From JAICXG01 sp036494545 (lineage in GTDB: Bacteria; Verrucomicrobiota; Verrucomicrobiia; Chthoniobacterales; UBA10450), in contig DASXOB010000017.1 in assembly GCA_036494545.1 (NCBI GenBank), positions 78,352 to 142,351 on the forward strand: 64,000 bases of DNA, given 5' to 3'. A model generated the notes under the pieces. The model was not told where the DNA came from, made no database searches, and saw only the letters and a list, made by a program, of their open reading frames with translations. Of the stretch, positions 17,877-27,278 are shown in pieces. How positions within the stretch are numbered: the first letter of the stretch is position 1; every line of letters starts with the position of its first letter. A program made the position numbers and the translations under genes.

Positions 17877-20023
17877 TCACTTCGCGTCGCACTTTCTTGA
17901 AAACGACCGTGCTGAGCGGTGCGTCGCTGATTGTCGGTTTCAATTGCACACGGATTTGTGCGGCCGACGTGCCTAACGAGTTCAAGCCGAACGGCTGGGT
18001 AAAAATCGATCCTGACGGCACAGTCTGGTTGACGATTGGCAAATCGGAAATGGGCCAGGGCGTGCGCACTTCGCTCGCCATGATGCTGGCGGAAGAACTG
18101 GATGCGGATTTCTCGCGAATCAAACTGACCCAGGCAAAGCCGGGTCCCGGCTATGAGGATCTCGGGACGGGCGGCAGCGGCAGTATGGAAGATGGCTGGG
18201 CGATGTTACGCCAGGCCGGTGCGGCGGCGCGGGCAATGTTGATTACCGCCGCTGCGAAACAATGGAACATTTCGCCTAACGAATGCAGGACGGAGCGCGG
18301 TACAGTTGTGCATCCCGCGAAAGGCCGACTGGAGTTTGGAAGACTCGTTTCCGCCGCCGCGAAACTGCAAGTTCCGAAGGAAGCGAAGCCGAAAGCGCGA
18401 TCGGATTACAAGATTATCGGTCAACCTACCGCGCGCATCGACGGTCACGACATCGTGAGCGGCCGTGCGCATTACGGCATCGATACAAAAATTCCCGGAA
18501 TGCTGCATGTCTCGGTGGAGCGTCCGCCCTTCGTGGGCGCGAAGGCGGAGAAGATGGATGAAGAAAAAGCGCGCGCGGTTCGCGGCCTGCGTTCGATTTT
18601 GCGCGGAGATTTCGGCGTCGCGGTTGTCGCGGAAAATAGCTGGGCCGCGATCAAAGGTCGCAGCGCGCTGGCGGTGAAGTGGAGCAACCCGCCGGCGGAT
18701 GCATTCGATTCCGAGGCGCACGCGAAGAAGTTGGAAACCGCGGCGCGCGAGAAAGGAAATGTGACGCGGCACGAAGTTGCGCCTAACGACGCCAACCCCA
18801 TCGCCCGCACGATCGAAGCGATTTATTCCTATCCCTTTTACGCGCACGCCCCGGTCGAGACGATGAACTGCACCGCGCACGTAACAGGCGATCGCTGCAC
18901 ACTCTGGGTTCCGACGCAGGCGCCAAATCGGGTGCAAAAACGCGTCGCGGAATCACTCGGCACCACGCCAGATAAAGTGGAGGTGAACGTGACTTTGATC
19001 GGCGGCGGATTCGGCCGGCGACTTGCGGCGGATTACGCGCTTGAAGCCGCCGCCATTTCCCGCGCCGCCAAAGCGCCGGTGCAGGTGCTTTGGTCGCGCC
19101 CGGACGACATGAAGCACGGGCATTTCCAGGCCGCCTCGGCGCATTATCTCGCCGCGGGTTTGGATTCGTTAGGCAAAGTCGTTTCCTGGAAACACACCAA
19201 GGCTGGCTCGTTTCACAATCTCTCCGCGCTCGAGCCTGAGGCCGAGCGGAACGATGCCTGGTATCGCGGCTGGTCCTGGGGCGTTTACGATGTGCCGTAC
19301 AACATTCCCGCGATCGAGACCGCTTATGTGCCGGTTGATTTGCCGGTGAAACACGGTCCGTGGCGTTCGGTCTTCGCGCCTTCGAGTGTTTTCGCGCGCG
19401 AATCTTTCATCGACGAACTCGCGCACGAAAGCGGTGCTGATCCGCTCGCGTTTCGTCTCGAACTCTTGCAGGGGCCCGACACGTTTAAGATCGGCCGTGA
19501 AACTTACGATCGGCGCCGCCTGCGGCGCGTGCTCGAAGTTGTGCGGGAGAAATCCAGCTGGGGCGAAACCGTGGCCAGGCCGCGCGGCCGCGGAGTCGCC
19601 TGCAACATGTATGATGGCCGCACCCACATCGCGTATGTCGTCGACGTCCACGTCGATAAAAGCGGCAACGTCAAAGTCGAGCGCGTGGTTGCGGCGGTCG
19701 ACTGCGGCTTGGTGATCAATCCCATCGGCGTCGAGCAACAAACCGAAGGTGGAGTCATCTGGGGGATTTCCTCCGCGCTGAAAGGTTGCATCACTTTCAA
19801 GAGCGGCGCGGCCCAGCAATCGACTTACAACGATTTTGGTGTCGCGCGGATGAAGGACGCGCCCGTGATCGAAGTTCATCTTGTCGGCGCGGATGCGAAG
19901 GAGCCATCGGGAATCGGCGAACCGCCCGTGCCGCCAAGCGTGCCCGCGATCGTCAACGCCATTTTCGCCGCCACCGGCAAACGCATTCGGAAGCTTCCAA
20001 TTACGCCTGATGAATTGGCCTAA
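17873..20023 (+). CDS. Molybdopterin-binding subunit, isoquinoline 1-oxidoreductase beta (IorB) type
   Basis: 716 aa from ATG 17873. The N-terminus SRRTFLKTTVLSGASLIVG is a twin-arginine (Tat) signal at residues 4-22, so the folded enzyme works in the periplasm. The IorB-type motif KSEMGQGVRTS is near residue 60. The C-terminus contains GIGEPPVPPSVPAIVNAIF, where the Glu is the expected catalytic base of the family. Members hydroxylate aldehydes or N-heterocycles with water as oxygen donor; the substrate here cannot be told. No FAD subunit or cytochrome gene is adjacent, as expected for IorAB pairs. Five exact 9-mers (17971, 18274, 18781, 19166 and 20018, the last containing the TAA stop) make it one of the densest genes for the word although it is unrelated to the permeases. 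Confidence 0.93.
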   Translation: MITSRRTFLKTTVLSGASLIVGFNCTRICAADVPNEFKPNGWVKIDPDGTVWLTIGKSEMGQGVRTSLAMMLAEELDADFSRIKLTQAKPGPGYEDLGTGGSGSMEDGWAMLRQAGAAARAMLITAAAKQWNISPNECRTERGTVVHPAKGRLEFGRLVSAAAKLQVPKEAKPKARSDYKIIGQPTARIDGHDIVSGRAHYGIDTKIPGMLHVSVERPPFVGAKAEKMDEEKARAVRGLRSILRGDFGVAVVAENSWAAIKGRSALAVKWSNPPADAFDSEAHAKKLETAAREKGNVTRHEVAPNDANPIARTIEAIYSYPFYAHAPVETMNCTAHVTGDRCTLWVPTQAPNRVQKRVAESLGTTPDKVEVNVTLIGGGFGRRLAADYALEAAAISRAAKAPVQVLWSRPDDMKHGHFQAASAHYLAAGLDSLGKVVSWKHTKAGSFHNLSALEPEAERNDAWYRGWSWGVYDVPYNIPAIETAYVPVDLPVKHGPWRSVFAPSSVFARESFIDELAHESGADPLAFRLELLQGPDTFKIGRETYDRRRLRRVLEVVREKSSWGETVARPRGRGVACNMYDGRTHIAYVVDVHVDKSGNVKVERVVAAVDCGLVINPIGVEQQTEGGVIWGISSALKGCITFKSGAAQQSTYNDFGVARMKDAPVIEVHLVGADAKEPSGIGEPPVPPSVPAIVNAIFAATGKRIRKLPITPDELA

Positions 20024-20026
20024 CGA
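20018..20026 (+). repeat. GCCTAACGA word spanning the iorB-type stop codon
   Basis: The word supplies the final Ala codon and the TAA stop (GCC TAA CGA) and ends 11 bases before the next permease ATG. It is the same arrangement as at the stop of the pduO gene on the other strand. Confidence 0.85.
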
Positions 20027-20037
20027 ATAGTTGAAAT

Positions 20038-22467
20038 ATGATCACCAATTTCAGATACGCGCTGCGGATGTTGCTCAAGACACCCGCGTTCACCGCCATC
20101 GCCGTGATCACGCTCGCGCTCGGGATCGGCGCGAACAGCGCCATCTTCAGCGTCGTCGATACCATCCTGCTCCGGCCGTTGCCGTTCCCGAAATCGGACG
20201 AGCTGGTCATGATCTGGAGCAATAATCTCAAGGACGAGCCGAACGGTCGTTACACATCGTCGTTCCCGAACTTCCACGATTATCGTGCGCAGAGCCGCAG
20301 CTTCACCGGCATGGCCGCATACACCGGCGCGGGTGCGGTCCTCACCGGAGTCGGGGAGGCGCAGGAGCTGACCGGCGTCGCGGTCGACGGCGACTTTTTC
20401 GATGTCCTCGGTGTGCAGCCGGTGATTGGGCGCGGCTTCACGGCGGAGGAAGCGAAAGTTGGGGCGCCGTATGTGGTGGTGCTCAGCTACGACACGTGGC
20501 AGCACGCATTTGCCGGCAACGCGAGCATCGTCGGGCAACAGATCGGACTGTCCAGCCGCAGCTACACTGTGCTTGGGGTGATGCCGCGCGGCTGGAAGTT
20601 CCCGGTCGATTTCCAACGCAGCGAATACATCACGCCGCTGCAACCGATCACGCCGCAGGAAGTGCCGCGGCGCGGTTCGAGCTTTCTGAAACTCATCGCG
20701 CGTTTGCAACCTGGCGTGTCGCCAAAGCAAGCGGAAGCGGAGATGGCGCCGATTGCTGCGCGGCTGGCGAAGCAATATCCTGATTACAATCTCGATCGCG
20801 GTATTCGTATCGTGCCGTTACTGGAGGATGTTGTCGGCAATGTGCGGCCGGCGCTCCTGGTCTTGTTAGGCGCGGTCGCGCTCGTGTTGCTGATCGCGTG
20901 CGCGAATGTCGCGAATCTGCTGCTGGCACGCGCCGCAGCGCGCAGTCGCGAGATTGGAATTCGCACTGCGCTGGGTGCCAGTCGCGTTCTAATCGTCAGG
21001 CAACTTCTCGCCGAAAGCTTCCTGCTCGCGTTGCTCGGTGGCGCGGGCGGTTTGTTGCTCGCGTGGTGGGGCGTGGATGTGTTGAGCGCGCTCGGGCCGC
21101 GGGACGTGCCGCGTCTTAGCGAGATTCACATCAACGCCATGGTGGGTGCATTCACCTTTGGCCTCGCCGTACTCAGCACGATCGCGTTCGGTCTAGTCCC
21201 GGCATTGCAAATCTCGCGCGCGAATGTCAGCGAGTCGTTGCAGCAAGGCTCGAAGGGCTCGACCGGCGGATTGCACGGCGCGCGCGTGCGCGCGTTCCTC
21301 GTCATCTCGCAGGTGTCGCTTTCGCTTCTGCTGCTGGCGGGCGCAGGCCTGCTCATCAAGAGTTTCTTTAATCTGCGCGCGACCAGTCCCGGTTTCGATC
21401 CCACGCGCCTCCTCGTTCTTGATCAAGTCATATCCCGCACGCATTATCCGGAGGCGGATCAGCAGCGCCGTTTCTACGACCAGCTGATGCCGAAGATCGC
21501 CGCGCTTCCTGGAGTGGAAGCGGTCAGCGGGGCGAACCCCTTGCCCTTCAGCGGCAATGACAGCAACTCGTCGTTCACCATCGCCGGCGGTCCGCCGATC
21601 GCGCCCGGCAATCACCCCGATGCATCGAACCTGACGGTGATGCCGGGTTACTTTCGAAGCATGAAGGTTCCGTTGCGGAGCGGCCGGGACTTTGATGCGC
21701 GTGACAACGAGACGACGGCGAAGGTCGCGATGGTTAACGAGACATTCGTTAGGCGATTTTTGCCGAAGGTGAATCCGATTGGACAAGGTATCCTGCTCGA
21801 TCAAGCGGACGGCGCCAAAGCGATCCCGCTTGAGGTAATCGCCGTCGTCGCGGACACGAAACAAAACGAACTCGGCGTGCCGAGCCAGCCGGAGTTCTAC
21901 CAGCCGTTCGCGCAAAGCCCCGCCCGTCGCATCTGGCTTGTCATCCGCAGCGCGAGCAAAGGCAGCGGCGCGCTCCAAACCGCGCTCGCGCATGCGGTGC
22001 ACGAGGTCGATCCGGAAGTATTCGTAAGCGAGCTGATGCCGATGCAGGACTTGTTAGGCAAACAGCTTGCCCGGCCGAAGTTCAACATGATGCTGCTCGG
22101 CGTCTTTGCCGGCGTGGCGATGGTGCTGGCGGCGATTGGCATCTACGGCGTCATCGCCTACAGCGTTGCGCAACGCACGCGCGAAATCGGCATACGGATG
22201 GCGCTGGGCGCTCAGCGTACGCAAATGCTGCGAATGATTTTGCGGCAAAGTCTCAGCGTGGTTGCGATTGGCCTAACGATTGGTTTGCTCGTTGCCTTCG
22301 GAACGACGCGATTGCTCGCCAGTCTCCTCTACGGCGTCGGCGCGAACGACATCGTGACCTATGCGAGCGTGGTCTTTTTGTTAGGCGGCGCGGCTTTGCT
22401 TGCCAGCTACATCCCGGCGCGTCGCGCCATGAAAGTCGATCCGATGATCGCGCTCCGTTATGAATGA
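20038..22467 (+). CDS. ADOP-type permease, RYE-terminal subgroup
   Basis: 809 aa, N-terminus MITNFRYALRMLLKTPAF, TM1 with GANSAIFSVVDTILLRPLPFP. The first FtsX core (LLIACANVANLLLARAAARS) is near residue 283, the second (GVIAYSVAQRTREIGIRMALGAQ) near 703; it ends ASYIPARRAMKVDPMIALRYE. It closely resembles the copies at 29684 and 47012 (AARSREI loop, LQISRANV linker, SQVSLSLLLLAGAGLLIKSF), which are not its neighbours. The last 8 bases are shared with the start of the next gene. Exact words at 21746 and 22271; the one-base variant TTGTTAGGC occurs at 20863, 22051 and 22378. Confidence 0.95.
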   Translation: MITNFRYALRMLLKTPAFTAIAVITLALGIGANSAIFSVVDTILLRPLPFPKSDELVMIWSNNLKDEPNGRYTSSFPNFHDYRAQSRSFTGMAAYTGAGAVLTGVGEAQELTGVAVDGDFFDVLGVQPVIGRGFTAEEAKVGAPYVVVLSYDTWQHAFAGNASIVGQQIGLSSRSYTVLGVMPRGWKFPVDFQRSEYITPLQPITPQEVPRRGSSFLKLIARLQPGVSPKQAEAEMAPIAARLAKQYPDYNLDRGIRIVPLLEDVVGNVRPALLVLLGAVALVLLIACANVANLLLARAAARSREIGIRTALGASRVLIVRQLLAESFLLALLGGAGGLLLAWWGVDVLSALGPRDVPRLSEIHINAMVGAFTFGLAVLSTIAFGLVPALQISRANVSESLQQGSKGSTGGLHGARVRAFLVISQVSLSLLLLAGAGLLIKSFFNLRATSPGFDPTRLLVLDQVISRTHYPEADQQRRFYDQLMPKIAALPGVEAVSGANPLPFSGNDSNSSFTIAGGPPIAPGNHPDASNLTVMPGYFRSMKVPLRSGRDFDARDNETTAKVAMVNETFVRRFLPKVNPIGQGILLDQADGAKAIPLEVIAVVADTKQNELGVPSQPEFYQPFAQSPARRIWLVIRSASKGSGALQTALAHAVHEVDPEVFVSELMPMQDLLGKQLARPKFNMMLLGVFAGVAMVLAAIGIYGVIAYSVAQRTREIGIRMALGAQRTQMLRMILRQSLSVVAIGLTIGLLVAFGTTRLLASLLYGVGANDIVTYASVVFLLGGAALLASYIPARRAMKVDPMIALRYE

Positions 22468-24883
22468 CCTGCGTGGCGCATTGCGCATGCTGCTGAAGTC
22501 GCCCGCCTTCAGCCTCATCGCCATCGCAACGCTTGCGCTCGGCATTGGCGCGAACACCGCCATCTTCACGATCGTCCACGCCGTTTTCCTCGAGCAATTG
22601 CCCTACCGCGACGCCAATCGCATCGTCGCCATCTGGGAGACGAACGCCCAGCGGCCCGGCAAATCTAACACCGTCGCGCCGGCCAATTTTCTTCGCTGGC
22701 AGGAGCGCGCGACTTCCTTCGCCAGCCTCGCTGGCTACGCCGAGACGCGCGCCAACCTCACCGGCAGCGGCAATCCGGAAGAGCTTGTCGCGCAGAATGT
22801 GACCGAGAAATATTTCTCGGTCATCGGGGTCGAGCCGTTTCTCGGACGCACCTTCACCGCGGCGGAAAGCGCCGATCCCAAATCTGCCGCGGTTATTCTT
22901 ACCCACGAATTGTGGGAACGGCGTTTTGGTTCCGATCCCGCGATCATCGGCCGTTCGATTCAACTCAATGGCAAACCGCAAACCGTCGTCGGGGTCATGC
23001 CCGCAGGGGTTCGCCTCTTCATGAAAACCGGCTCGCTCGTGGACAAGCCGGTCGATTTCTGGTGGCCCTTTGCGCTCGGACCGGAACAGCGCGAACCGCA
23101 CGGCCGCTATCTCTCCGTTGTGGCCCGCCTCAAGCCGGGTGTGACACTCGAGGCGGCGCGCGCTGAGATGAAGGCGATCGCCACTAGCCTAACGAACGAG
23201 CTACCGAACTTCGATACCGGCTGGGGAGTAAAAGTCTTGCCGTTGCGCGAGGAATTGTCCGGCGAGATTCGGCCGGCGCTCCTCCTTCTCTCGGGCGCGG
23301 TTGCCTTCGTTCTCCTCATCGCCTGTGCGAACGTCGCCAACCTGCTTCTCGCCCGCGGGGCGGCCCGTCGGCATGAGATTGCGATCCGCGTCGCCCTAGG
23401 CGCAACCCGCGGACGGATCGTTAGGCAACTTCTTGGCGAAACGCTCCTCCTCGGCGTGCTCGGTGGTTTCCTCAGCCTGCTCATCGCACAATGGAGTCTG
23501 GCGCTGCTCGGGGCCCTCAGCCCGGTCGACCTTGCGAGCACGCACGGGCTTTCGCTCAATTATCCGGTCCTGGCCTTCACTGGGGCGATTTCGATTCTGA
23601 CCGCGCTCGCTTGCGGAATGGTCGCCGCGTGGAGCGGCTCCCGACCGGACGTGCAGCAAGCGCTGGTCGAAGGCGGGCGGCAAATCGGCGTCAATCTTCG
23701 GCATCGCCGGTTGCGCCATGCCTTTGTCGTGGCGGAGATCGCGCTCGCCGTTGTGCTCCTGGTCGGCGCCGGGCTGATGTTGCGGAGTTTCGCCGCGATG
23801 CGCGAGGTCGATCCGGGTTTCGATCCGCACCATGTCCTGACGCTGCGGATGCAATTGCCGCGCGCGAAATATCCCGACGAGCCGGCACGGATCCGCTTTT
23901 TCAGCGAAGTCACAGCGCGGGTCGCGAACATCTCCGGGGTGGAGGCGGTGGGCGCGGTGAGTTATCTGCCGATGGCCGGCCTGGGCGCGGCGACGGACTT
24001 CGCCATCCAAGGTCAACCCTCAAGCGCACCCGGCCAGGAGAAGGTCACGGCGGTGACGGTTTGCGACGACGGATTTTTCCGCGCGCTCAAGATTCCGCTT
24101 CTCCGCGGCCGGCTTTTCAGTGCGCGGGAAATGGTGGAAAAACGCAACGTCGTCCTCATCAACGAAGCCTTCGCGCGGCAATACTTCCCTAACGAGAACC
24201 CGATCGGCCAACGGGTCACGATCGAGATGAATGATCCGATCGTGCCGACCGAAATCATCGGCATCGTCGGCGACACCCAGGCGATCGATCTCGTGACGCC
24301 GGCGAAACCGATGGCCTTCTGGCCGCATCCGCAACTCGCTTATAACCTGATGACGCTGACCGTCCGCACGGCGGGGGACCCGCTCGGCGCGGCGCAAGCG
24401 GTCGGCGCGCAAATCCACGCGCTCGATAAGGATCAACCCGTCTCCGATGTGCAGACGATGGAGCAATGGGTGGCAAAATCGCTCGCCCAAACACGCTTCA
24501 GCTTCCTCCTCCTGATGGTTTTTGCCGGCCTCGCGCTCGTCCTCGCGGCGGTCGGCATTTACGGCGTGATGTCTTACGCGGTTAGTCAGCGGACCGCGGA
24601 GATCGGCGTGCGCCTCGCCATCGGGGCGGAGGAGAAGGACATCCTCCGAATGATTGTGGCGGACGGCGCGCGCCTCGCGGGATTGGGCCTGGCGATTGGA
24701 CTTTTGCTCGCCGTCGTCCTGAGCCGCAGCCTAACGAGTTTGCTTTTCGAAACCGTGGCGGCCGATCCGCTGACCTACGGGTTGGTCAGTGCTCTTCTAG
24801 GCGTCGTCGCGCTCCTCGCCTGCTATTTGCCGGCGCGCCGGGCCGCGCGGGTTAATCCGCTTATAGCTCTACGCGCCGAATGA
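22460..24883 (+). CDS. ADOP-type permease (YFSVIGVEPFLGRTF copy)
   Basis: 807 aa. Start and upstream stop overlap by 8 bases (ATGAATGA), so translation is probably coupled. N-terminus MNDLRGALRMLLKSPAF, then GANTAIFTIVHAVFLEQLPYR, a diverged TM1 end. First FtsX core LLIACANVANLLLARGAARR near residue 284, with the loop RGRIVRQLLGETLLLGVLGG; second FtsX loop GVMSYAVSQRTAEIGVRLAIGAEE near 700, with AIGAEE unlike the standard ALGAQ. It ends ARRAARVNPLIALRAE. Words at 23187, 23418, 24188 (core, FPNENP) and 24729; the downstream 16-base gap contains another at 24888. Confidence 0.95.
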   Translation: MNDLRGALRMLLKSPAFSLIAIATLALGIGANTAIFTIVHAVFLEQLPYRDANRIVAIWETNAQRPGKSNTVAPANFLRWQERATSFASLAGYAETRANLTGSGNPEELVAQNVTEKYFSVIGVEPFLGRTFTAAESADPKSAAVILTHELWERRFGSDPAIIGRSIQLNGKPQTVVGVMPAGVRLFMKTGSLVDKPVDFWWPFALGPEQREPHGRYLSVVARLKPGVTLEAARAEMKAIATSLTNELPNFDTGWGVKVLPLREELSGEIRPALLLLSGAVAFVLLIACANVANLLLARGAARRHEIAIRVALGATRGRIVRQLLGETLLLGVLGGFLSLLIAQWSLALLGALSPVDLASTHGLSLNYPVLAFTGAISILTALACGMVAAWSGSRPDVQQALVEGGRQIGVNLRHRRLRHAFVVAEIALAVVLLVGAGLMLRSFAAMREVDPGFDPHHVLTLRMQLPRAKYPDEPARIRFFSEVTARVANISGVEAVGAVSYLPMAGLGAATDFAIQGQPSSAPGQEKVTAVTVCDDGFFRALKIPLLRGRLFSAREMVEKRNVVLINEAFARQYFPNENPIGQRVTIEMNDPIVPTEIIGIVGDTQAIDLVTPAKPMAFWPHPQLAYNLMTLTVRTAGDPLGAAQAVGAQIHALDKDQPVSDVQTMEQWVAKSLAQTRFSFLLLMVFAGLALVLAAVGIYGVMSYAVSQRTAEIGVRLAIGAEEKDILRMIVADGARLAGLGLAIGLLLAVVLSRSLTSLLFETVAADPLTYGLVSALLGVVALLACYLPARRAARVNPLIALRAE

Positions 24884-24899
24884 ATCTGCCTAACGAACT

Positions 24900-27278
24900 A
24901 TGATCACTGATCTTCGCTATGCGCTTCGTCAGCTTCTGAAATCGCCCGCGTTTACCCTGACTGCGGTGCTGACGCTGGCGCTCGGCATCGGCGCCAACAC
25001 CGCCATCTTCACTGTCGTCAACGGACTTCTCCTGCGCCCGTTGCCCTATCCAGAAGCAGAGCGACTTGTGACGCTGCGTTCGAATCAATCCGCGCCGGAA
25101 ATCGCGGATGTGCAGAGGCAAAGCAAAGCGTTCTCCGCCGTCGGCGGATTGAGCGTGCAGGCGGCGGACTATTCCGGCGGCGCCGAGCCAATCCAGGTTT
25201 CCATGGGTTTGGTCACGGGCGATTTCTTTTCCGTGCTCGGCACGCATCCCGCGCTCGGGCGGCTTCTGACATCGGCTGACGATTCGTTAGGCGCCGGACA
25301 CGCTCTGGTTCTTGCTCACAGCTTTTGGAAAAGCGCGCTGGGTGGTGATGCAAACATCGTTGGGCGCGCCATCGTCTTTGCCGGTCAAACTTATACGATC
25401 ATCGGCGTAACGGCGCCGGATTTCCGTGCGCCAAGTGGCGACATTGAAGCGTTTGCGCCTGTATCCATTTTTTATCCGGAGGCGGCGACGGCGCGCGGCG
25501 CGCACCTGTTTCGCGCCTACGGAAAACTGCGCAACGGCGTCAGTCACGAGCAGGCGCAAAGCGAGTTGCGCGTCATCGATCGACGCATGGCGTTGGCCAA
25601 TCCGGATGAAAACAAAAACCGCGAAACGACTTTGCTCTCCCTGCAGGAGCAAATGGTTGGCGATGTGCGCCCGGCTTTGCTCGTGCTTTTCGCCGCGGTC
25701 GGTTTGGTCTTGCTCATCGCCTGCGCGAATTTCGCCAATCTGCTCCTCGCGCGCATGGCTTCACGCGCGCAGGAATTAAGTATTCGCGCGGCGCTCGGCG
25801 CGGGACGCAGTCGTTTGATCGGACAAGTTCTTCTCGAAAGCACACTGCTTGGGTTGTCGGGGGGAGCGACGGGTTTGCTTCTGGGCAGCTGGGGCGTGGA
25901 CGCGCTGCTTGCCTTGCGGCCCGAGGATCTTCCCCGCGCGGAAAATATTCATCTCGATCCGCGTGTGCTCGCTTTTACTTTCGGATTGTCGCTCCTGACC
26001 GGTTTGATTTTTGGAATTCTGCCTGCCTGGCAAGCTACGCGCCTCGATGGAAAAGCGGCACTGAGTCCAAGTGGTCGTCGCATTACCGCGGCGCGTTCGC
26101 GTTTGCGTGATGCACTCGTGGTTTCCGAGCTCGCGCTCGCGCTTGTTCTCCTCGCCGGCGGCGGATTGCTCACGAAAACATTCTGGCGTCTCACCCACGT
26201 CGCGCCCGGTTTCGATCAGCGCGATCTGACGACGCTGCGTGTGGAACTACCCGAAGCGCGCTATCGCGAGGTCGAAACGCAAACGCGTTTTCGCAATCAG
26301 GTTCTCGATAGCCTCAACAATCTTCCCGGAGTCCGCGCCGCGATGGTCAGCGAATTGCCACTGAGCGGAAGTGCCATCGATCACAATTTCATCATTGAGG
26401 GCCGCACGCCGCTCGCGAAAGGCGACGAGCCGGAACTGTATTCGCGCACCGTGGCCGGTGATTATTTTTCCGTTCTCGCAATTCCGCTGCGCAAAGGTCG
26501 CGCACTTACGCGCGAGGATCGCGCCAATACACCGCTCGTGGGCGTGATCAACGAAAGCATGGCCCAGGAGTATTTTCCGAATCAGGATCCACTCGGCGCG
26601 CGCATTCGTTGGGCGCGCGAGGAAGGCGTTTCGTGGATCACGATTGTTGGGGTGGTTGGTGATGTGCGCCATTTCGGTTTGGGTCGCGCGGAAGAGCCGG
26701 CCATCTACACGCCTTACGCCCAATCGCGCCAATCGTGGAAACGCTGGAGCGAAATTGTCGTGCGCAGTTCTGCAAGCGTGCCGTCGCTCACGCAATTGAA
26801 GCAGGCAATCTGGAAGGTCGATCCGCTCATTCCCGTCGCGAAAGTGCGTTCGATGTCGGAAGTCATGTCGGCGTCGGTAAGCGAACTGCGTTTCAACACC
26901 GTGCTTCTCATCGCTTTCGCGGCCGCCGCGATCGCGCTTGCCGGCATCGGTTTGTATGGCGTGATTTCGTATCTCGTTTCGCAACGCACGCACGAAATCG
27001 GAGTGCGCGTCGCCCTCGGCGCCCAGCACTCCCATCTGCTCAAACTCGTGCTCGGCCATGGATTCAGACTCGCTCTCTGCGGTGCGGTCGTGGGAATTTT
27101 GATTTCGTTAGGGGCATCGCGTTTTCTTTCCAGTCTGCTTTACGGCGCGCAACCCTCTGATCCGCTCACCTTCGCGAGCGTTGCGTTTCTGCTTCTGGTC
27201 GTCGCTTTGTTCGCCAGTTACATCCCGGCGCGCCGGGCCATGCGCGTCGATCCGATCGTGGCCCTTCACTATGAATGA
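24900..27278 (+). CDS. ADOP-type permease, shortest complete first periplasmic domain
   Basis: 792 aa, the shortest complete member. N-terminus MITDLRYALRQLLKSPAF. The first periplasmic domain is about 12 residues shorter than usual, lacking the P.YLDW..Q motif after TM1 and giving only RSNQSAPEIADVQRQSKAFS; the first FtsX core (LLIACANFANLLLARMASRA) therefore falls near residue 270. The second FtsX loop GVISYLVSQRTHEIGVRVALGAQ is near 685. End: ARRAMRVDPIVALHYE, overlapping the next start by 8 bases. The gene begins 3 bases after the word at 24888-24896. Internal words: 25284 (SLG) and the variant TCGTTAGGG at 27105. Confidence 0.95.
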   Translation: MITDLRYALRQLLKSPAFTLTAVLTLALGIGANTAIFTVVNGLLLRPLPYPEAERLVTLRSNQSAPEIADVQRQSKAFSAVGGLSVQAADYSGGAEPIQVSMGLVTGDFFSVLGTHPALGRLLTSADDSLGAGHALVLAHSFWKSALGGDANIVGRAIVFAGQTYTIIGVTAPDFRAPSGDIEAFAPVSIFYPEAATARGAHLFRAYGKLRNGVSHEQAQSELRVIDRRMALANPDENKNRETTLLSLQEQMVGDVRPALLVLFAAVGLVLLIACANFANLLLARMASRAQELSIRAALGAGRSRLIGQVLLESTLLGLSGGATGLLLGSWGVDALLALRPEDLPRAENIHLDPRVLAFTFGLSLLTGLIFGILPAWQATRLDGKAALSPSGRRITAARSRLRDALVVSELALALVLLAGGGLLTKTFWRLTHVAPGFDQRDLTTLRVELPEARYREVETQTRFRNQVLDSLNNLPGVRAAMVSELPLSGSAIDHNFIIEGRTPLAKGDEPELYSRTVAGDYFSVLAIPLRKGRALTREDRANTPLVGVINESMAQEYFPNQDPLGARIRWAREEGVSWITIVGVVGDVRHFGLGRAEEPAIYTPYAQSRQSWKRWSEIVVRSSASVPSLTQLKQAIWKVDPLIPVAKVRSMSEVMSASVSELRFNTVLLIAFAAAAIALAGIGLYGVISYLVSQRTHEIGVRVALGAQHSHLLKLVLGHGFRLALCGAVVGILISLGASRFLSSLLYGAQPSDPLTFASVAFLLLVVALFASYIPARRAMRVDPIVALHYE

